A stretch of DNA of 64,000 nucleotides from Triatoma infestans (GCA_011037195.1 JAAEAF010002689.1:1-64000); one strand, 5' to 3'; shown: positions 33,862 to 45,072, numbered from the stretch's first letter. Translations and numbers: made by a program. Notes: generated by a model not told the origin, from the sequence alone.

Positions 33862-34569
33862 TGTAATGACATATCAGGGTCATAGCAATGTCAAAGTGGC
33901 TCCAGCCAGCCGCATTCTTCACAAAGGATGGCGGGAAGAAAGGATAATTTATAATTAGTGGCCCAGCCGGCCGCTGTCTTCAAGACAAGGGTCGCGGCCA
34001 AACAAAAATCCTTTTCAATACAAGGGTCAATACATTACATCAATGACAAGCACCGATAAAGCTGGCCACTGACCTAAATGACATTGGTCGCCGACCTGGC
34101 CAAGGTCGCACACTACGAGAGATGTCTTAGTGTGAGTTGTGAGTAATACTAATATAAACTTCGCTCCACTGGAGGAGGGGATTATTATATCAGTAGCTAC
34201 AGTATCATCAGTATCACCAGTATTATCAATATATCACTACAGCTTCAGTCTATCAGTATATATCATTACAGTTCGAGAGCGCGTCCCTATAAAAGGTTAA
34301 ACTTATAATTATTTTCATAGTTGTGCATATTAGTTTATTTATTTTAATCATTTTAAATTATTTGTTGTTTATCTCCTATTTATTTCTAATTATTTCATGT
34401 TAACAGTTACCATTTCTCACATTTAAATTATTGTAAAAATATAGTCTACTTTTATAAATTCAGTGTTCAACTCAAGCAATAACTCTCTAAACTAACTTCC
34501 GTCTAATAAATCCCTCTTCAAGACATTTAACTTCATACCTCAGGAATCACAACAATTGATTCCACTGCA
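33862..34569 (+). mobile_element. solo LTR A3 (family A), 708 bp
   Basis: 4-bp duplication ATAG (33858-33861, 34570-34573), ends TGTAATGACATATC and CCACTGCA. Strong similarity to A1 throughout. TATA box and AATAAA are annotated separately. Confidence 0.9.
34288..34296 (+). promoter_or_regulatory. TATA box of LTR A3
   Basis: TATAAAAGG follows a GCGCGTCCC tract and lies ~210 bp before AATAAA (34505-34510), fitting a U3/R arrangement. Confidence 0.65.
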
Positions 34570-34591
34570 ATAGCCTGCTTCTTTTTGTGGT

Positions 34592-34630
34592 CATCGACCG
34601 GTTTCGGGCGTTCACCGATCATCAGAATGC
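34592..34630 (-). ncRNA. hammerhead-ribozyme-like motif in P4
   Basis: Minus strand: GCAUU, CUGAUGA, U, CGGU-GAAC-GCCC, GAAA, CCGGUC, GAUG. The two core strands and ACCGGU are intact, but helix II pairs only about three of four positions and helix I has a U-G pair, so activity is doubtful. Confidence 0.55.
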
Positions 34631-34747
34631 GTTTGTCAAACAGTGTGGTAACATAGATTTGCACAGAGCAGATTTAGTTTATACAATCAGAAAATATCTC
34701 TGATGCTTTCCAGCTCTGCAAAACCAACCACAACAACAAGAAATAGA

Positions 34748-35084
34748 GCTTAAAAAACGATATATCTAGTTTGTTTAACATTGTTAAATAAGAAATTACA
34801 AAGTTTTGTTCCAGTTGATAGCGGTAATTCCAAACATGTCGAGAATATAAGACGAGAACATATGGCTTTCATTACTATTCAGAAGTGCTACGGGATGAGA
34901 TCTTGTTAATACAAAGTGCTATTCGGACGTATTTTTTCTCTTCATCCAGGATGCATAGTCGTGATAAAACAATCAAATTTTAATTCAGAAACTCATCAGA
35001 GTTCCAATAAAGTTTAACTATTAGAGTGATGTATAATTAAACTGCACATAAAATTGAAGGGAAAACGTGTAAATATAACACTCC
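34748..35084. other. unassigned sequence
   Basis: No gene or element ends visible between the Penelope copy P4 and the next element C. Confidence 0.35.
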
Positions 35085-35930
35085 TTTTGACTTTCTCTTG
35101 TGTGTGTGTCTGTGTGTGTGTGTCTGTGTGTTGTGTGTCTGTGTTGTGTGTGTTTGTACAGTAACTTATCTTTCAAAATCCCTCAACCGGAAATACCATT
35201 CACTAGTTGGTTTTTTTACTTTTTTGCGTTTTTCTCAAAAATGGCTCCGACGATTTTCTTGAAACTTGGAGCACCAACTAGACATACAATAAGGTACAAC
35301 TTTTATTAGAACATTTCTTTGGGAAAATTCATTTAAGGGCAATTATGGGGGGACGGTTGGGGTTAAGGTTTTTATCTAATGTGCTATTTCAGTTTATTAG
35401 ACAATTCTGTCATCTAAATTATGTTAATTAGAATTGAATGTGTTGTTGAAATTCCGAGTTTGAAAAAATCGGATAACCGGAAGTGCGTTTACTTTACCAC
35501 TTTACTAAATGATTTTTTTCCACTTTTCCGCGATTTCTTAAAAATGGCTCCGACGATTTTCTTTGAACATCTTACGTATAACAACACATACAGAAATCTA
35601 TAGCTTTTACTTAAAAACATTTCTCTAGGAAAATTAATTTAATGGCAACCATGGTGGAAGGGTAGGGTCATGTTTTTTCTCTAAAGTGCTATCATACTTT
35701 ATTATACAATTCTATCATCCAAACAAAATTAATTAGAAATAAATAGATGGCCACAATTCCGAGTTTGAAGAAAATTAGTGAACCAAAAATTGCGCTTTTA
35801 ATGAACAGATTTTTTTTTTTCAGTTTTCGACGAATTTCATTAAATTTGGTACACAAACTTTAAAATTTGTCAATTATAATTTTGAGAACTGGAGTAACAG
35901 AGAAAGTTGTGTATGTGTTTCACACCAGAT
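35085..35930 (-). repeat. element C, near-complete copy
   Basis: Reverse orientation: TG/CT-rich microsatellite (35100-35160), CCTCAACCGGAAATACC, two monomers with AATGGCTCCGACGATTTTC in each, and the end GTGTTTCACACCAGAT at 35930. The extreme 3' palindrome is missing. Confidence 0.88.
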
Positions 35931-36190
35931 TTTTTTTTTTTTTATCTCTTTGGGATGGGACTAGCCCTATGTTATCTAAAGCTCTGTGAGCCCCTACTTA
36001 AAGTTCGAAGCCTTCTCAATGCACTGCCGGTCTCCAAGCAGTGTTCTCTCGTTCTCGATATAGATAATACCGCTCTTCACCGGACAGTGAGCTGTAGGAT
36101 GGAAAAAACTAAGGGCAGCATTGCTAGATTCGAACCCGGAACTTTCGCGTTAACTAGTCTATACGCTATTCTCGACAAACCTCTGAGTTT
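35931..36190 (-). repeat. SINE copy S6, alternative 3' tail
   Basis: Directly abuts the element C end. It carries the S5-type tail (GACTAGCCCTATGTTATC, AAAGTTCGAAGCC), then ATGCACTGCCGG, and a head with TTCGAACCCGGA. It is diverged over the A-box. Confidence 0.75.
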
Positions 36191-36239
36191 ATTTCCCCCT
36201 TTAACTCATCCCCTTACAAACTCTTCTCGAAAAGTCAGT

Positions 36240-36470
36240 CTTATTTTTTTCTGATTTTTACCAAAAATAGTACATCGTTCCAATGGTGATATCCATCGGT
36301 AGTAGTGCCAAAATGACACGAATATTTTTGTGAGAAAGAGAATTCCAATTTTGAAACCAAAATGTTTTCTTAATTGAAAATTTCATTTACAACCATTTTT
36401 GGCGGGTGAAAACTCATTTTCGAAAATGTAACACGATCACAATACTTCCTCTTCACACTAGAAAGAGAAT
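36240..36470 (+). repeat. element C 3' fragment, strongly diverged
   Basis: CAATGGTGATATCC, TTTGGCGGGTGAAAACTC and CACGATCACAATACTTCCTC followed by TTCACACTAGAAAGAGAA are readable. Confidence 0.55.
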
Positions 36471-37400
36471 AATTTATAAATGTCTGCAAAAATATTTACT
36501 ATAAAGTTTACAAAATTACTTAAATATTATGCAAACAACTTTTGCTTTAGGTCCGTGAGAAAAATAGAAAAAAAATATACTTTCTTGTTGATTATTTTTT
36601 CATGAAAGGTAAAGCAGGTCAGCTGGGGGAACACAAGGGAAGACTTTTCAAAAGTACATTCTAATGCCTGTGTTTAAAGTATATCTGAGAGCATCCAAAG
36701 TTGTCTAGGGGTCCTGGATTACATTCAAGTCTTGGTCGGCGATGTTAGATAGCAGAGCATGTCCTAGTACGGGGACACTGTACTGCCATTCTGTCCCTGT
36801 CTTCACATTGTATCACTTCTCAACCTCGACCCTCCCACCCCGCCCCCCGCCCCGCTTCTCTCCTTTTACCAGCTTCTCATACTACCGCTCAATTCGCCGG
36901 CACTGTGTAACTCTTGGTTTCCTTTACAGCAGTAACCCTTTCTGAATACCAATTACTTTGGGAAACCTTGTCATCAACTCCTTACCAACTTGAGACATTA
37001 GAAAACTTGTACTACCACCCTCCGTTCATCCAGAAAGGTCGTGTTGTCTTTGTGCTGTATTTTGGTAAGGGTTTGCTGTTAGTTACTTCTTTTTTCTTGA
37101 AAAAAAAAGAAGTAACTTCTACCCTAATTACATGGGCAGAATATCTCGAAAATATTTCCTTATTTCTCTACAAAGATAAATTTCCTTTCATGTAAAAAAA
37201 AAAGGTAAAATCTATATAAACAACAATATTACAGATAATCAAGTTATGCTAGAAATCATAAAAACTAAGAGAATGAAAAGGAATAATACACAAAAGATTC
37301 TAGTACAATACATCTATCCATGCATAATGGGCACGTAAAATCAATGGACAGATGAAATCACCCATCAATCATGTTTTCGGAAACCAGAATACTGTAAAAC
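36471..37400. other. unassigned sequence with a GC-rich patch and a hairpin
   Basis: 36735-36930 is unusually C-rich (CCCCGCCCCCCGCCCCGC) with a 67-codon frame lacking known domains. 37081-37117 forms a 15-bp perfect hairpin. No other assignment. Confidence 0.35.
37081..37117. repeat. 15-bp perfect inverted repeat
   Basis: AGTTACTTCTTTTTT and its exact complement are separated by seven bases. It is not followed by other element features. Confidence 0.8.
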
Positions 37401-38450
37401 ATTAGCAAAAAAAACTTAATATTCCGTTCGTGTCAACTTTTTGAATCTGAGTTTTCACCGAAAACACGTATTTTAACGAATCATACATATATCGCAGGAA
37501 GTTCAAACTTGCCAATATTCCGTTTAGGCACCACTAGATTTAGAGCTCAAATGATATCTTTATAGGCCCCGAACCCTTCTGCGGGTTGCCCAGGCGCCTG
37601 ATTCAAGCTTCTGTCAAGGAATGGATAGAAGACCAACGTTTGCGATGGTGGCGAAAGAACACCAAGGCAGAAGTAGGCTAAATTCTTTGTTAAAAGACAT
37701 TTACCTACATTCACCAGGGATCTCTTGACCCATAGCCGAACGGAAATATAGGTGGGTCTACTAACAAGGCATTGGAGGCTGAATAGGCACATGCACCATT
37801 TACTACTTGCAGACTACGCTTTTTGCCGTTTCTGCAAGGCCGAGGAGGAAACCTCGGTACACACCCTTTGTGAATTGTGCTGGCCTGGCGAGGACAAGGT
37901 TTCTTCTATTGGAGACAAGTAATCCCAAAGCCACGAGTTTCATGACGGAACTATTTTCAGCTTTGCTAGGCTGATTATGAGGGCCAAGCTGAATGATGTG
38001 CTATAAGCCCAGAGGATCCACAATAGACCTCGCCATGTAATGTCGCAGTGGAATGAAGCGTTGCCCTCCCCCTTTTCAATCTAATCGAATCTTAGACACC
38101 ACAACCGCATCTGATACAGGAGCTTCCAACAACTGGATGTGCTTTTACTGAATTTTTTTTATCAGTTTTTTTGAGATTTTCAAGAAAACAGCTGCAACAG
38201 TATTCTATCTACATTTTGTTTTATATAAACACATATAAATGCTCACTTTTTTTTTTTTGAAAAATATTTCCAGAAAAATTGATTTTTGGGGGTTGGGGGG
38301 GGGGAGTGACAATGCCATATTTTCCTCTATATTACAATTCAAATTACCATGTCTGGTTTTGCCAGCCATATTTATAATATTAAGTAATTTTACAAATTTC
38401 AATGAAATTGAAATTTAATGAAATTCAATGCATAAACTTTGTTGATTTTG
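37400..38450 (-). repeat. element C, diverged, split by a LINE fragment
   Basis: Left part to 37550 has TGTCAACTTTTTGAATCTGAG and ATTCCGTTTAGGCACCAC. The right part from 38130 has TTTTACTGAATTTTTT, GAGATTTTCAAGAAAAC and CAGAAAAATTGATTTT. The LINE in between has no clear duplication. Confidence 0.5.
37560..38090 (+). pseudogene. jockey-like LINE C-terminal fragment
   Basis: Plus-strand frames contain LIQASVKEWIEDQRLRWW (37585-37660) and, in another frame, LNRHMHHLLLADYAFCRFCK then AEEETSVHTLCE (37770-37880). This is the post-RNase H tail with its Cys/His motif in jockey-type LINEs. Several stops and frame changes; no RNase H core is left. It resembles but is not a copy of the fragment at 1051-1750. 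Confidence 0.72.
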
Positions 38451-38975
38451 ACATAGAGCGCTCCATATAACGCCCATAAGTATAATCCTTGCCACTATTT
38501 GTTTGACCAGACAAACTAAAAATTGAAACTGTGCAATTTTTTTTTTTTTTTATTGTTATAATATTTATGAATGAATGAATAAGTTAATTAAAAAAAAAAA
38601 AATCATCTCCACATATATACATGAGTAAACAAAACAACTTAAATAAGCATGGAATCACCGTCTGCCGGAGATTTTGAACAAATAAAAATGACCTGTCTAA
38701 ATAAACAAATAAATAAAATAAATACAATTTTACAAAACCAAAATAATAACATTAAAATAATCTACGTTTTCACAAATTGATGAATTAAAAATAAACTAGA
38801 AAAAGAAACAAAAAATCTTTTTTTTTTTTTTTCTTTTTTTTCTCTTAAAGCTTAGTTGTAACTACCAATATTATTTAATAAGTAATGATCTATTATCATT
38901 TTAATTTTACAATTAAGTTATTTTAATACTACGATAATTAAGAAATAGATAAATTAAGAATACGCCTCCTCAGGG

Positions 38976-39221
38976 AAGGGATTAGCTCAGTGGTAGCGCG
39001 CTGGACTAGTAACGCGGAGATCACGGGTTCGAATCCAGTCGTGCTGCCCTTAGATTTTCTCTTCCTAGGAGCCCCTACAGCTCACTGTCCGGTGATGGAC
39101 AGTGTTGTCTGTAACGGGAGAACACTGTCCGGAGGCCGGCAGTGCACTGAGAAGGCTCCGGGCGCTAATGACCACAGATGGTGAGACGCCTTAAATTTAA
39201 AAAAAAAAAAAAAAAACAAAA
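38976..39221 (+). repeat. SINE copy S7, full length
   Basis: The best copy. 13-bp exact duplication ACGCCTCCTCAGG (38963-38975, 39222-39234). tRNA-like head with A-box TAGCTCAGTGGTAGCGCG (38984-39001) and B-box GGTTCGAATCC (39026-39036), a body containing nested complementary segments ACTGTCC/GGACAGT/ACTGTCC, and a 3' poly-A. Transcription by RNA polymerase III is inferred from the boxes. Confidence 0.93.
39026..39036 (+). promoter_or_regulatory. RNA polymerase III B-box of SINE S7
   Basis: GGTTCGAATCC matches the consensus GGTTCGANNCC, 25 bp after the A-box end. Confidence 0.8.
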
Positions 39222-39672
39222 ACGCCTCCTCAGGTCCCATGAATTTTTTTTACAAATTGGATTAATTGTGGCCAATCAGATCCATTCAATAAGGTAACAA
39301 AATTGTTCCAGAGACAAATATCATTCCCCAAAACTGATCAAACGTAAAGATAACAAGGCAGGGCACGCAGCAATGAAGTGGAAAGTATCCTCCCTTTCCC
39401 CAAGGTTGGGCAAAGAGCACATTCATCTGCGGTGGCCAAGTCATAGGGCTTATAGTTCAATCTCAACAACTCCCCCCCCCCTCAACTTCAACACCTAGCG
39501 TACCGAGGATAAACTACATCTACTGGTATATTTATAATCTGTCATGATTTTACAATAAGTAAATGTGAGCGTAGATAAGTAAATGTGGCTTGAAGGCTTG
39601 AAAAAGGTGGCCAATTCCACTCTTCCTGGTCTTGTTACTCCTCCTCTATCTGTGACTGGCGTTTTGCAATTT

Positions 39673-40500
39673 GAATGAAAATTTCTTGAATTAATTATAT
39701 TAATTAGAAAAAGTCGTGTAAGTGTTTCAGGCCAGATCTTGTTTTTTTTTTTTTTTTATTCTTGTACATTTTTTTTTATAATTAAAGAGAAACTCAAATT
39801 ATTACTTATTCTCAAAATAAAACATTTCAACAGATTGGCTAAAATGTGAAGAGTGAACAACTCCTATACTTAGTAAATTCTTTGTAATTGATTGTAAAAG
39901 CTAGCGGACATGGAGCAGTTCCCTTACTGATGGTCTATTTTGTGTAGCATAATAATTGGTGGACTTGGTAAGTGATATTAAGCTGAAATACAGTGATGAA
40001 GCCAAAAATCCTTGAACAAGTGCCTACTGGAAATCCTCTTACAGAGAAAATTCTTCGGCCAAGATAATTATTTTTATTGGAAGAGGAAATTAGATCCAAT
40101 TTGTAAGATTTGTCTTGATTTTTTTTTTTTTTATTTGTCAAATTTATACAATGTTTTGTGAAAAGTTATAGTTTGCCTTCCTAACATAAATTTAGAGTTT
40201 GTATGGGGACCACTATCTATCCAGTTAATATAGATGTGATTTCATTACAGCCTTACAGAAGAGGACGTAATTTATATAACTAAGATCTTATAAACATTTG
40301 AAATTTAGATACATAAATTTCGCAGAACTACTACAAATAATTTCTTTTCTTTTTTTCGTAAAAAATGTCACAAATTAGTGATTGTTTTATATCAGTGCAG
40401 TTAGCGTTCGAATGTTTAAAGGAAATCGTTATAGTCGTTTTCGATAAAATCCCCAAAATATTCAAAACACTTATTATATAAAGTCCCACTTCCGGTTACC
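39673..40500. other. unassigned, with an element C 5' scrap
   Basis: 39700-39737 contains GTCGTGTAAGTGTTTCAGGCCAGAT, a reverse C terminus. 40460-40520 has CCACTTCCGGTTACCCGATTTC, a C monomer junction. The rest is unassigned. Confidence 0.4.
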
Positions 40501-40543
40501 CGATTTCATCAAAGCATTGGATTTTTCAATGCTTCTAAAATAT

Positions 40544-40897
40544 TGTAACGCAGCCACTAGTGCCATCTAGGAGAGAAAACAGGCACCTCAAGTTCTCCTT
40601 GTGGCCGCTGGAAAGAGCTAGAGGGCGCTCTCCACTGGTATAAATAGTGGGCAACAACTCCAGTCTAGAAAGTCTTGTTACAAACGGAGTGTGCGTTTGT
40701 GAAAAGTGAATAAAAGTGAATTAAGAGAACTTTTGTTGGTTTAAACTGTGTATTAATTATTATTAAGTTCTTTATTTGTAATTTATTGTGTTTAAACAAT
40801 AAACTGTTTTTTTGTTTTTTTTTAAGTTTAGAGTGTTTTAACTAAACGAACCCACTAAGAAACCAGTCGCAGTAGCTAGTTCAGAGGCAACCTTACA
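40544..40897 (+). mobile_element. solo LTR E, 354 bp
   Basis: TGTAACGCAGCC ... AACCTTACA bounded by a 4-bp ATAT duplication (40540-40543, 40898-40901). It carries TATAAATA at 40639-40646 and AATAAA at 40798-40803, spacing fit for an LTR. Single copy in this window; a gypsy-like source is possible but not shown. Confidence 0.78.
40639..40646 (+). promoter_or_regulatory. TATA box of LTR E
   Basis: TATAAATA preceded by GGGCGCTCTCCACTGG, ~150 bp upstream of AATAAA in a bounded LTR. Confidence 0.65.
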
Positions 40898-41089
40898 ATA
40901 TATTAATATTATTTACGTTGTAGAACCATACATTTGTATGTACTGAAATGGTACTTTAAAGAAAAGCTCCCGCCCCCTGCAAGAAAAAAATCAATAGGTA
41001 TTTATTTATATATTGTAAATAGTACACGAAGTTGAAACCAAATCAATGGAGTCATTTTTGAGAAAATCGCGAAAACTGAAGAAAAAAAA

Positions 41090-42188
41090 TCTGGTGTGAA
41101 ACACTCGCACAGCTTTCTCTCACTTCAGTTCTCAAAATTATAATTGACAAATTTTATAATTAGTGTACCAAATTTAATGAAATTCGTCGAAAACTGAAAA
41201 AAAAAAAACTGTTCAGTAAAAGCGCACTTCCGGTTCACTAATTTTTCTTGGAATTTTGGCCATCTATTTATTTCTAATTACTTTTGTTTGAATGATAGAA
41301 TTGTATAATAAACTATGATAGCAGTTTAGAGAAAAACATAATCCCACCCCTGCCTTTAAATGAATTTTCCCAGAGAAATGTTTTAAATAAAAGTTGTAAG
41401 CCATTGTATGTGTAGTTTATATAAGAAGATGTGAAGAAAATCGTCAGAACCATTTTTGACAAAATCGCGAAAAAGTTAAAAAAAAATCATTTAGTAAAGT
41501 GGTAAAGCAAACGCACTTCTGGTCATCCGATTTTTTTCAAACTCGGAATTTCAGCAACATATTTAATTCGAATTAACACTATTTAGATGACAGAATCGTT
41601 TAATAAACTGAAATAGCACTTTAGAGGAAGCAATAGTCCTACCTGTTCACCAAAAGTATCCTTAAATGAATTTATCCGGAGAAATGTTTCAAATAAAAGT
41701 TGTAGCTCTTTGTATGTGTAGTTGATGCTCCAAGTTTCACGAAAATTTTTGGAGCCATTTTTGAGAAAATCGCAAGAAAATATAAAAACCAACTACTAAA
41801 GTGGTACTTCCGGTTGAGGAATTTTGTCAGATAACGTATTGTCAGATGCCATAGTGATAACTAAACGGAATATCAAGTTTCAACTTTCTACAGTTTTTCG
41901 TTTTTGAGCTATGCTTTTTACATACATACACAAACACGCACACAAAACAGACCATTTTATATAAACCATATTTTTTGTATCAGGGGGCTTCCAAACGGCT
42001 ATTAATAGTAAAACCTCGATATCGAAAATTTGACACGATTAGAATCATGAAGTCGCACTTGCAGTTGATGGATTGTAATATATATTTTTTCACACTTAAG
42101 GAAACTCAAAACGTATATTTACGGTGAAAATGAATTTCAAAAATTAGACAAAATCCCAATACATCCTCACATTAGGAGTTAGGAAATG
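41090..42188 (+). repeat. element C, complete copy
   Basis: It starts TCTGGTGTGAAACACTC (41091) and continues with two monomers (CGCACTTCCGGTTC at 41224 and GCACTTCTGGTCATCC at 41511), GGTTGAGGAATTTTG and a short CA-rich tract. The 3' end is blurred by a small duplication of the terminal region around 42040-42188. Confidence 0.85.
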
Positions 42189-42213
42189 TCAAAAATTATA
42201 ATATTTATGTACC

Positions 42214-42536
42214 TGTAATTAGGATCCAAAGAGAGGGATCTAAAGTAGAGGGAGAGAGATACAAAATTGAGAGTCTCACTCGCTACTTAGGCCAGACTAG
42301 GTGGAAGACACTTTTTAAATACAGCTCCACTAGCTCTATAGGGAACAGTCTTTCAACAGTTTATACAGCAGTTACAACGCGTCAGCTACCAACTATTACC
42401 TTTCTCTTTACACACTCTAAATCTCTCACAAACAATTTCTATATTTGTACAAAGTCCTGGCCGTTTTTGGTTACTTTCTGATTATACTGTGTTTAGCATT
42501 TTTTTTCTAATTTATTCCTTCACTTACCGATTATAT
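42214..42536 (+). mobile_element. solo LTR B4 (family B), diverged 3' end
   Basis: TGTAATTAGGATCC, then CTCACTCGCTACTTAGGCC, CAACTATTACC and ACAAAGTCCTGGCCG; the 3' end is approximate (ACCGATTATA). Confidence 0.7.
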
Positions 42537-42971
42537 ATTTATTAGCAAAAATACTGAATGAGACAACAAAACTATGCTGTAGAATGATCCGTCAGATTTT
42601 TTTTTTTTTTTTTATAAATGTTGCTAAGTGACCTTCTAAATTACGATAAAAATATCTTTTAAAACACTCACATTATTCAGATCAGGCCAACAATAGCTAT
42701 ATCACTGATAATGCTTCTCCTAACCGCATTGATTTATTCACCAGCCAAAACTGTTCAACCCTCTTCTCAGCAACCTTAAAACCTTACCGACTTTACATTC
42801 TTTTTTTTTTTTTGTTATTTTTTATTTATTTATTTTAAACTCTGAGAGCTTTAATCCCCCTTAACACAACATAAATTAAGCCGTAAAATTTACAACTGGG
42901 GAGGAAACAAAAGCTTTTTAATTAATTTCGGTTGGAAACAATCCTATCCACTTCTTGCCATCCCTTGTCTC

Positions 42972-43009
<38 letters not shown>

Positions 43010-43550
43010 TTTTAGTATTTAGTATTACTTCTCTTAAATGCGCATTTAGCTAGTTTGCTTACATCACAAGTTAACCAACCACAACTTCAAAACGGAAGAA
43101 AGAGTGGCTCTGTGTATATGTAAAGGGAAAAAGTAAACTAAACTGGTCGATATTAATGGTGGTAACGAGCTAGGGCCAGAAAGCGTAGTAAGTCCTACCG
43201 TTTACGTTCTACTTCTAAAGCAAGAAAGGAGGTAGAGCACAAACACGCCAAGTGGCCAATTTGTTTAAGTGCCGCATACAAAATGTGAATTTAATCGAGT
43301 TGGTTAATTTGACGTGAAATTGGTTCACATAAAACTTTGAAACTCATGGACCAAAGCTTGCCTTCCAATACATTATCAACTTTTACTTATATTTTAAATC
43401 TTTGCTGCCATAGGCATACAAATAAAGTCACTAAGCAAATAAACTTTAATATTCAGTACACTATTAAGTACGGTTCAGTTAACTATTTTTTTTTTTTTTC
43501 ATTAATCTTTCTTAAATAATTTATTTTCGTAATTTTTTAATAGTATTACA
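42537..43550. other. unassigned, possible LINE 3' end and TA microsatellite
   Basis: 42801-42835 holds a T-rich and TTTA-repeat tail on the minus strand that may be a LINE 3' end, with no recognisable protein behind it. (TA)n at 42976-43008. Confidence 0.35.
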
Positions 43551-43892
43551 GCAAGAGAAATTTTGGTATGAAACACTCACACGACTTTCTCTTGCTGTAG
43601 TAAATACAGTAATTATAATATTGATTAATTTTCTTCATACATGGACTTTTTACTCAGCTCTAACACAAATATAGAAGTGGTGGAGAATATAAACCAAGAA
43701 AGATAATGCTTAACGCGCATACACTAGAGTCGAAATCAGAGCTTTCAATAACATCGTACGATCCTACATAACATTTAACTCACAGATTCCTTAGAACCCC
43801 GCTGCGTTTTTTTTTTTTTTTTGAGGTCGGCAATGCCTTCAAATAAAATGAAAAATAATCGGCTATTAATCTAACAATAATAACATTTGATA

Positions 43893-44098
43893 GGGAAGGG
43901 AATAGCTGAGTGGTTAGCGCAATAGACTTCCACATGGAGAACCCGAATTCGAGTCCACCTGTGCTACCCTTAGATTTTTTCTTCCTACGAGAATCTACAG
44001 CTCACTGTCCGGTAATGGACAGTGTTGTCTGTAACAAGAGGCCGGGAACGTACTGTGAAGGCTCCAGGCGCCAATGACCATAGCTGTTGACGCGCCTT
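43893..44098 (+). repeat. SINE copy S8
   Basis: GGGAAGGGAATAGCTGAGTGG head, diverged B-box (TTCGAGTCC), the CTCACTGTCCGG body shortened between TGTAACAAGAGG and GCCGGG, and the tail GACGCGCCTTAAAAT. It abuts the next element C. Confidence 0.88.
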
Positions 44099-44109
44099 AA
44101 AATAAAAAA

Positions 44110-45072
44110 TCTGGTGTGAAACACTCACACAACTTTCTCTTACTCCAGTACTCAAAATTATAATTGACAAATTTTATAGTTAGTGTACCAAATTTAATGA
44201 AATTCGTCGAAAAGTGAAAACACTGTCCAGTAAAACTGTCCGGTTTACTAATTTCCTTGAAACTCGGAATTTGGGTATATATTAATTTCTAGTTATTTCA
44301 ATTTGGATGACAGAATTGTATAATCAACTGTGATAGCATTTAAAGAAAAACATAACCCCCCTCCCCCAAAATCCCCTTAAATGAATTTATCAGGGGAAAA
44401 GTTTCAAATAAAAGTTGTAGCTCTTTATATGTATAGTTAACAACGCTGGTTTAAAGAAAATCGTTGGAGCCATTTTCGAGAAAATACCAGAAAACTGAAA
44501 ATTATATTTCAGTAAAAACGCACTTCCGGTTATCTATTTTTTTTCAAACTCGGAATTTCAACAACATATTTAATTCTAATTAACATTATTTAGATGACAG
44601 AATTGTCTAATATACTGAAACAGCAGTTAAGATGAAAACCTAACCCCTCCCCTCCCCCAGAAGTGCCCTTAAATGAATTTTCCTGGAGAAATGTTTCAAA
44701 TAAAAGTTGTAGCTCTTTGTATGTGTAGTTGATATAGCAAGTTTAAAGAAAATCTTCGGAGCCATTTTTGAGAAAATTGCAAAAACGTAAAAAAAAAACT
44801 AGTAAAGTGGTACTTCCGGTTGAGAAATTTTGACAGATGACCCACTGTCGGATTCCATGGTGATAAGTAAACGAATTATCAAGTTTGAACTTTCTACGAT
44901 TTTTCGTTTTGAGCTATGCTGTTCAAATACACACAGATACACACACAGACCATTTGCTAAAAACCACTTTTTTGGACTCAGGGACCTCAAAACGGATATT
45001 CCGGTGAAAACTCGATATCGAAAATTTGACACGATTACAATACTTCCTCTTACTAGGAGTGAGAGAAAGTAA
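44110..45072 (+). repeat. element C, complete copy
   Basis: Starts TCTGGTGTGAAACACTC at 44110. Junctions at 44234 (GTCCGG), 44523 and 44813 (CTTCCGGT) give a monomer period of ~290 bp. A 22-bp CA-like tract lies at 44929-44950. Ends at CCTCTTACTAGGAGTGAGAG then AAAGTAA. Confidence 0.92.

Larger units (their letters stand above)
33840..34735 (-). mobile_element. Penelope-like element P4 with nested LTR
   Basis: A 12-bp exact duplication ACAAGAAATAGA (33828-33839, 34736-34747) brackets the copy. Solo LTR A3 (33862-34569) splits the left arm within the GTGATAGCCTGC tract. The remainder (34570-34735) holds the terminal repeat with a hammerhead-like motif and the opposite arm (CTCTGATGCTTTCCAGCTC). 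No coding sequence. Confidence 0.85.
38540..39664 (-). mobile_element. 5'-truncated LINE with nested SINE
   Basis: The low end has a T-run and an ATGA/TGAA-type tail; a possible 8-bp duplication TGCAATTT lies at 38532-38539 and 39665-39672. On the minus strand near 39440-39380 the peptide NYKPYDLATADECALCPTLG followed by HFIAACPA-like residues shows the LINE Cys/His tail, similar in type to 17377-18053. SINE S7 (38976-39221) sits inside with its own 13-bp duplication. Confidence 0.68.

Noticed and set aside
38984..39060. tRNA gene within SINE S7
   Set aside because: The tRNA-like head is part of a dispersed repeat with its own target duplication and poly-A tail.
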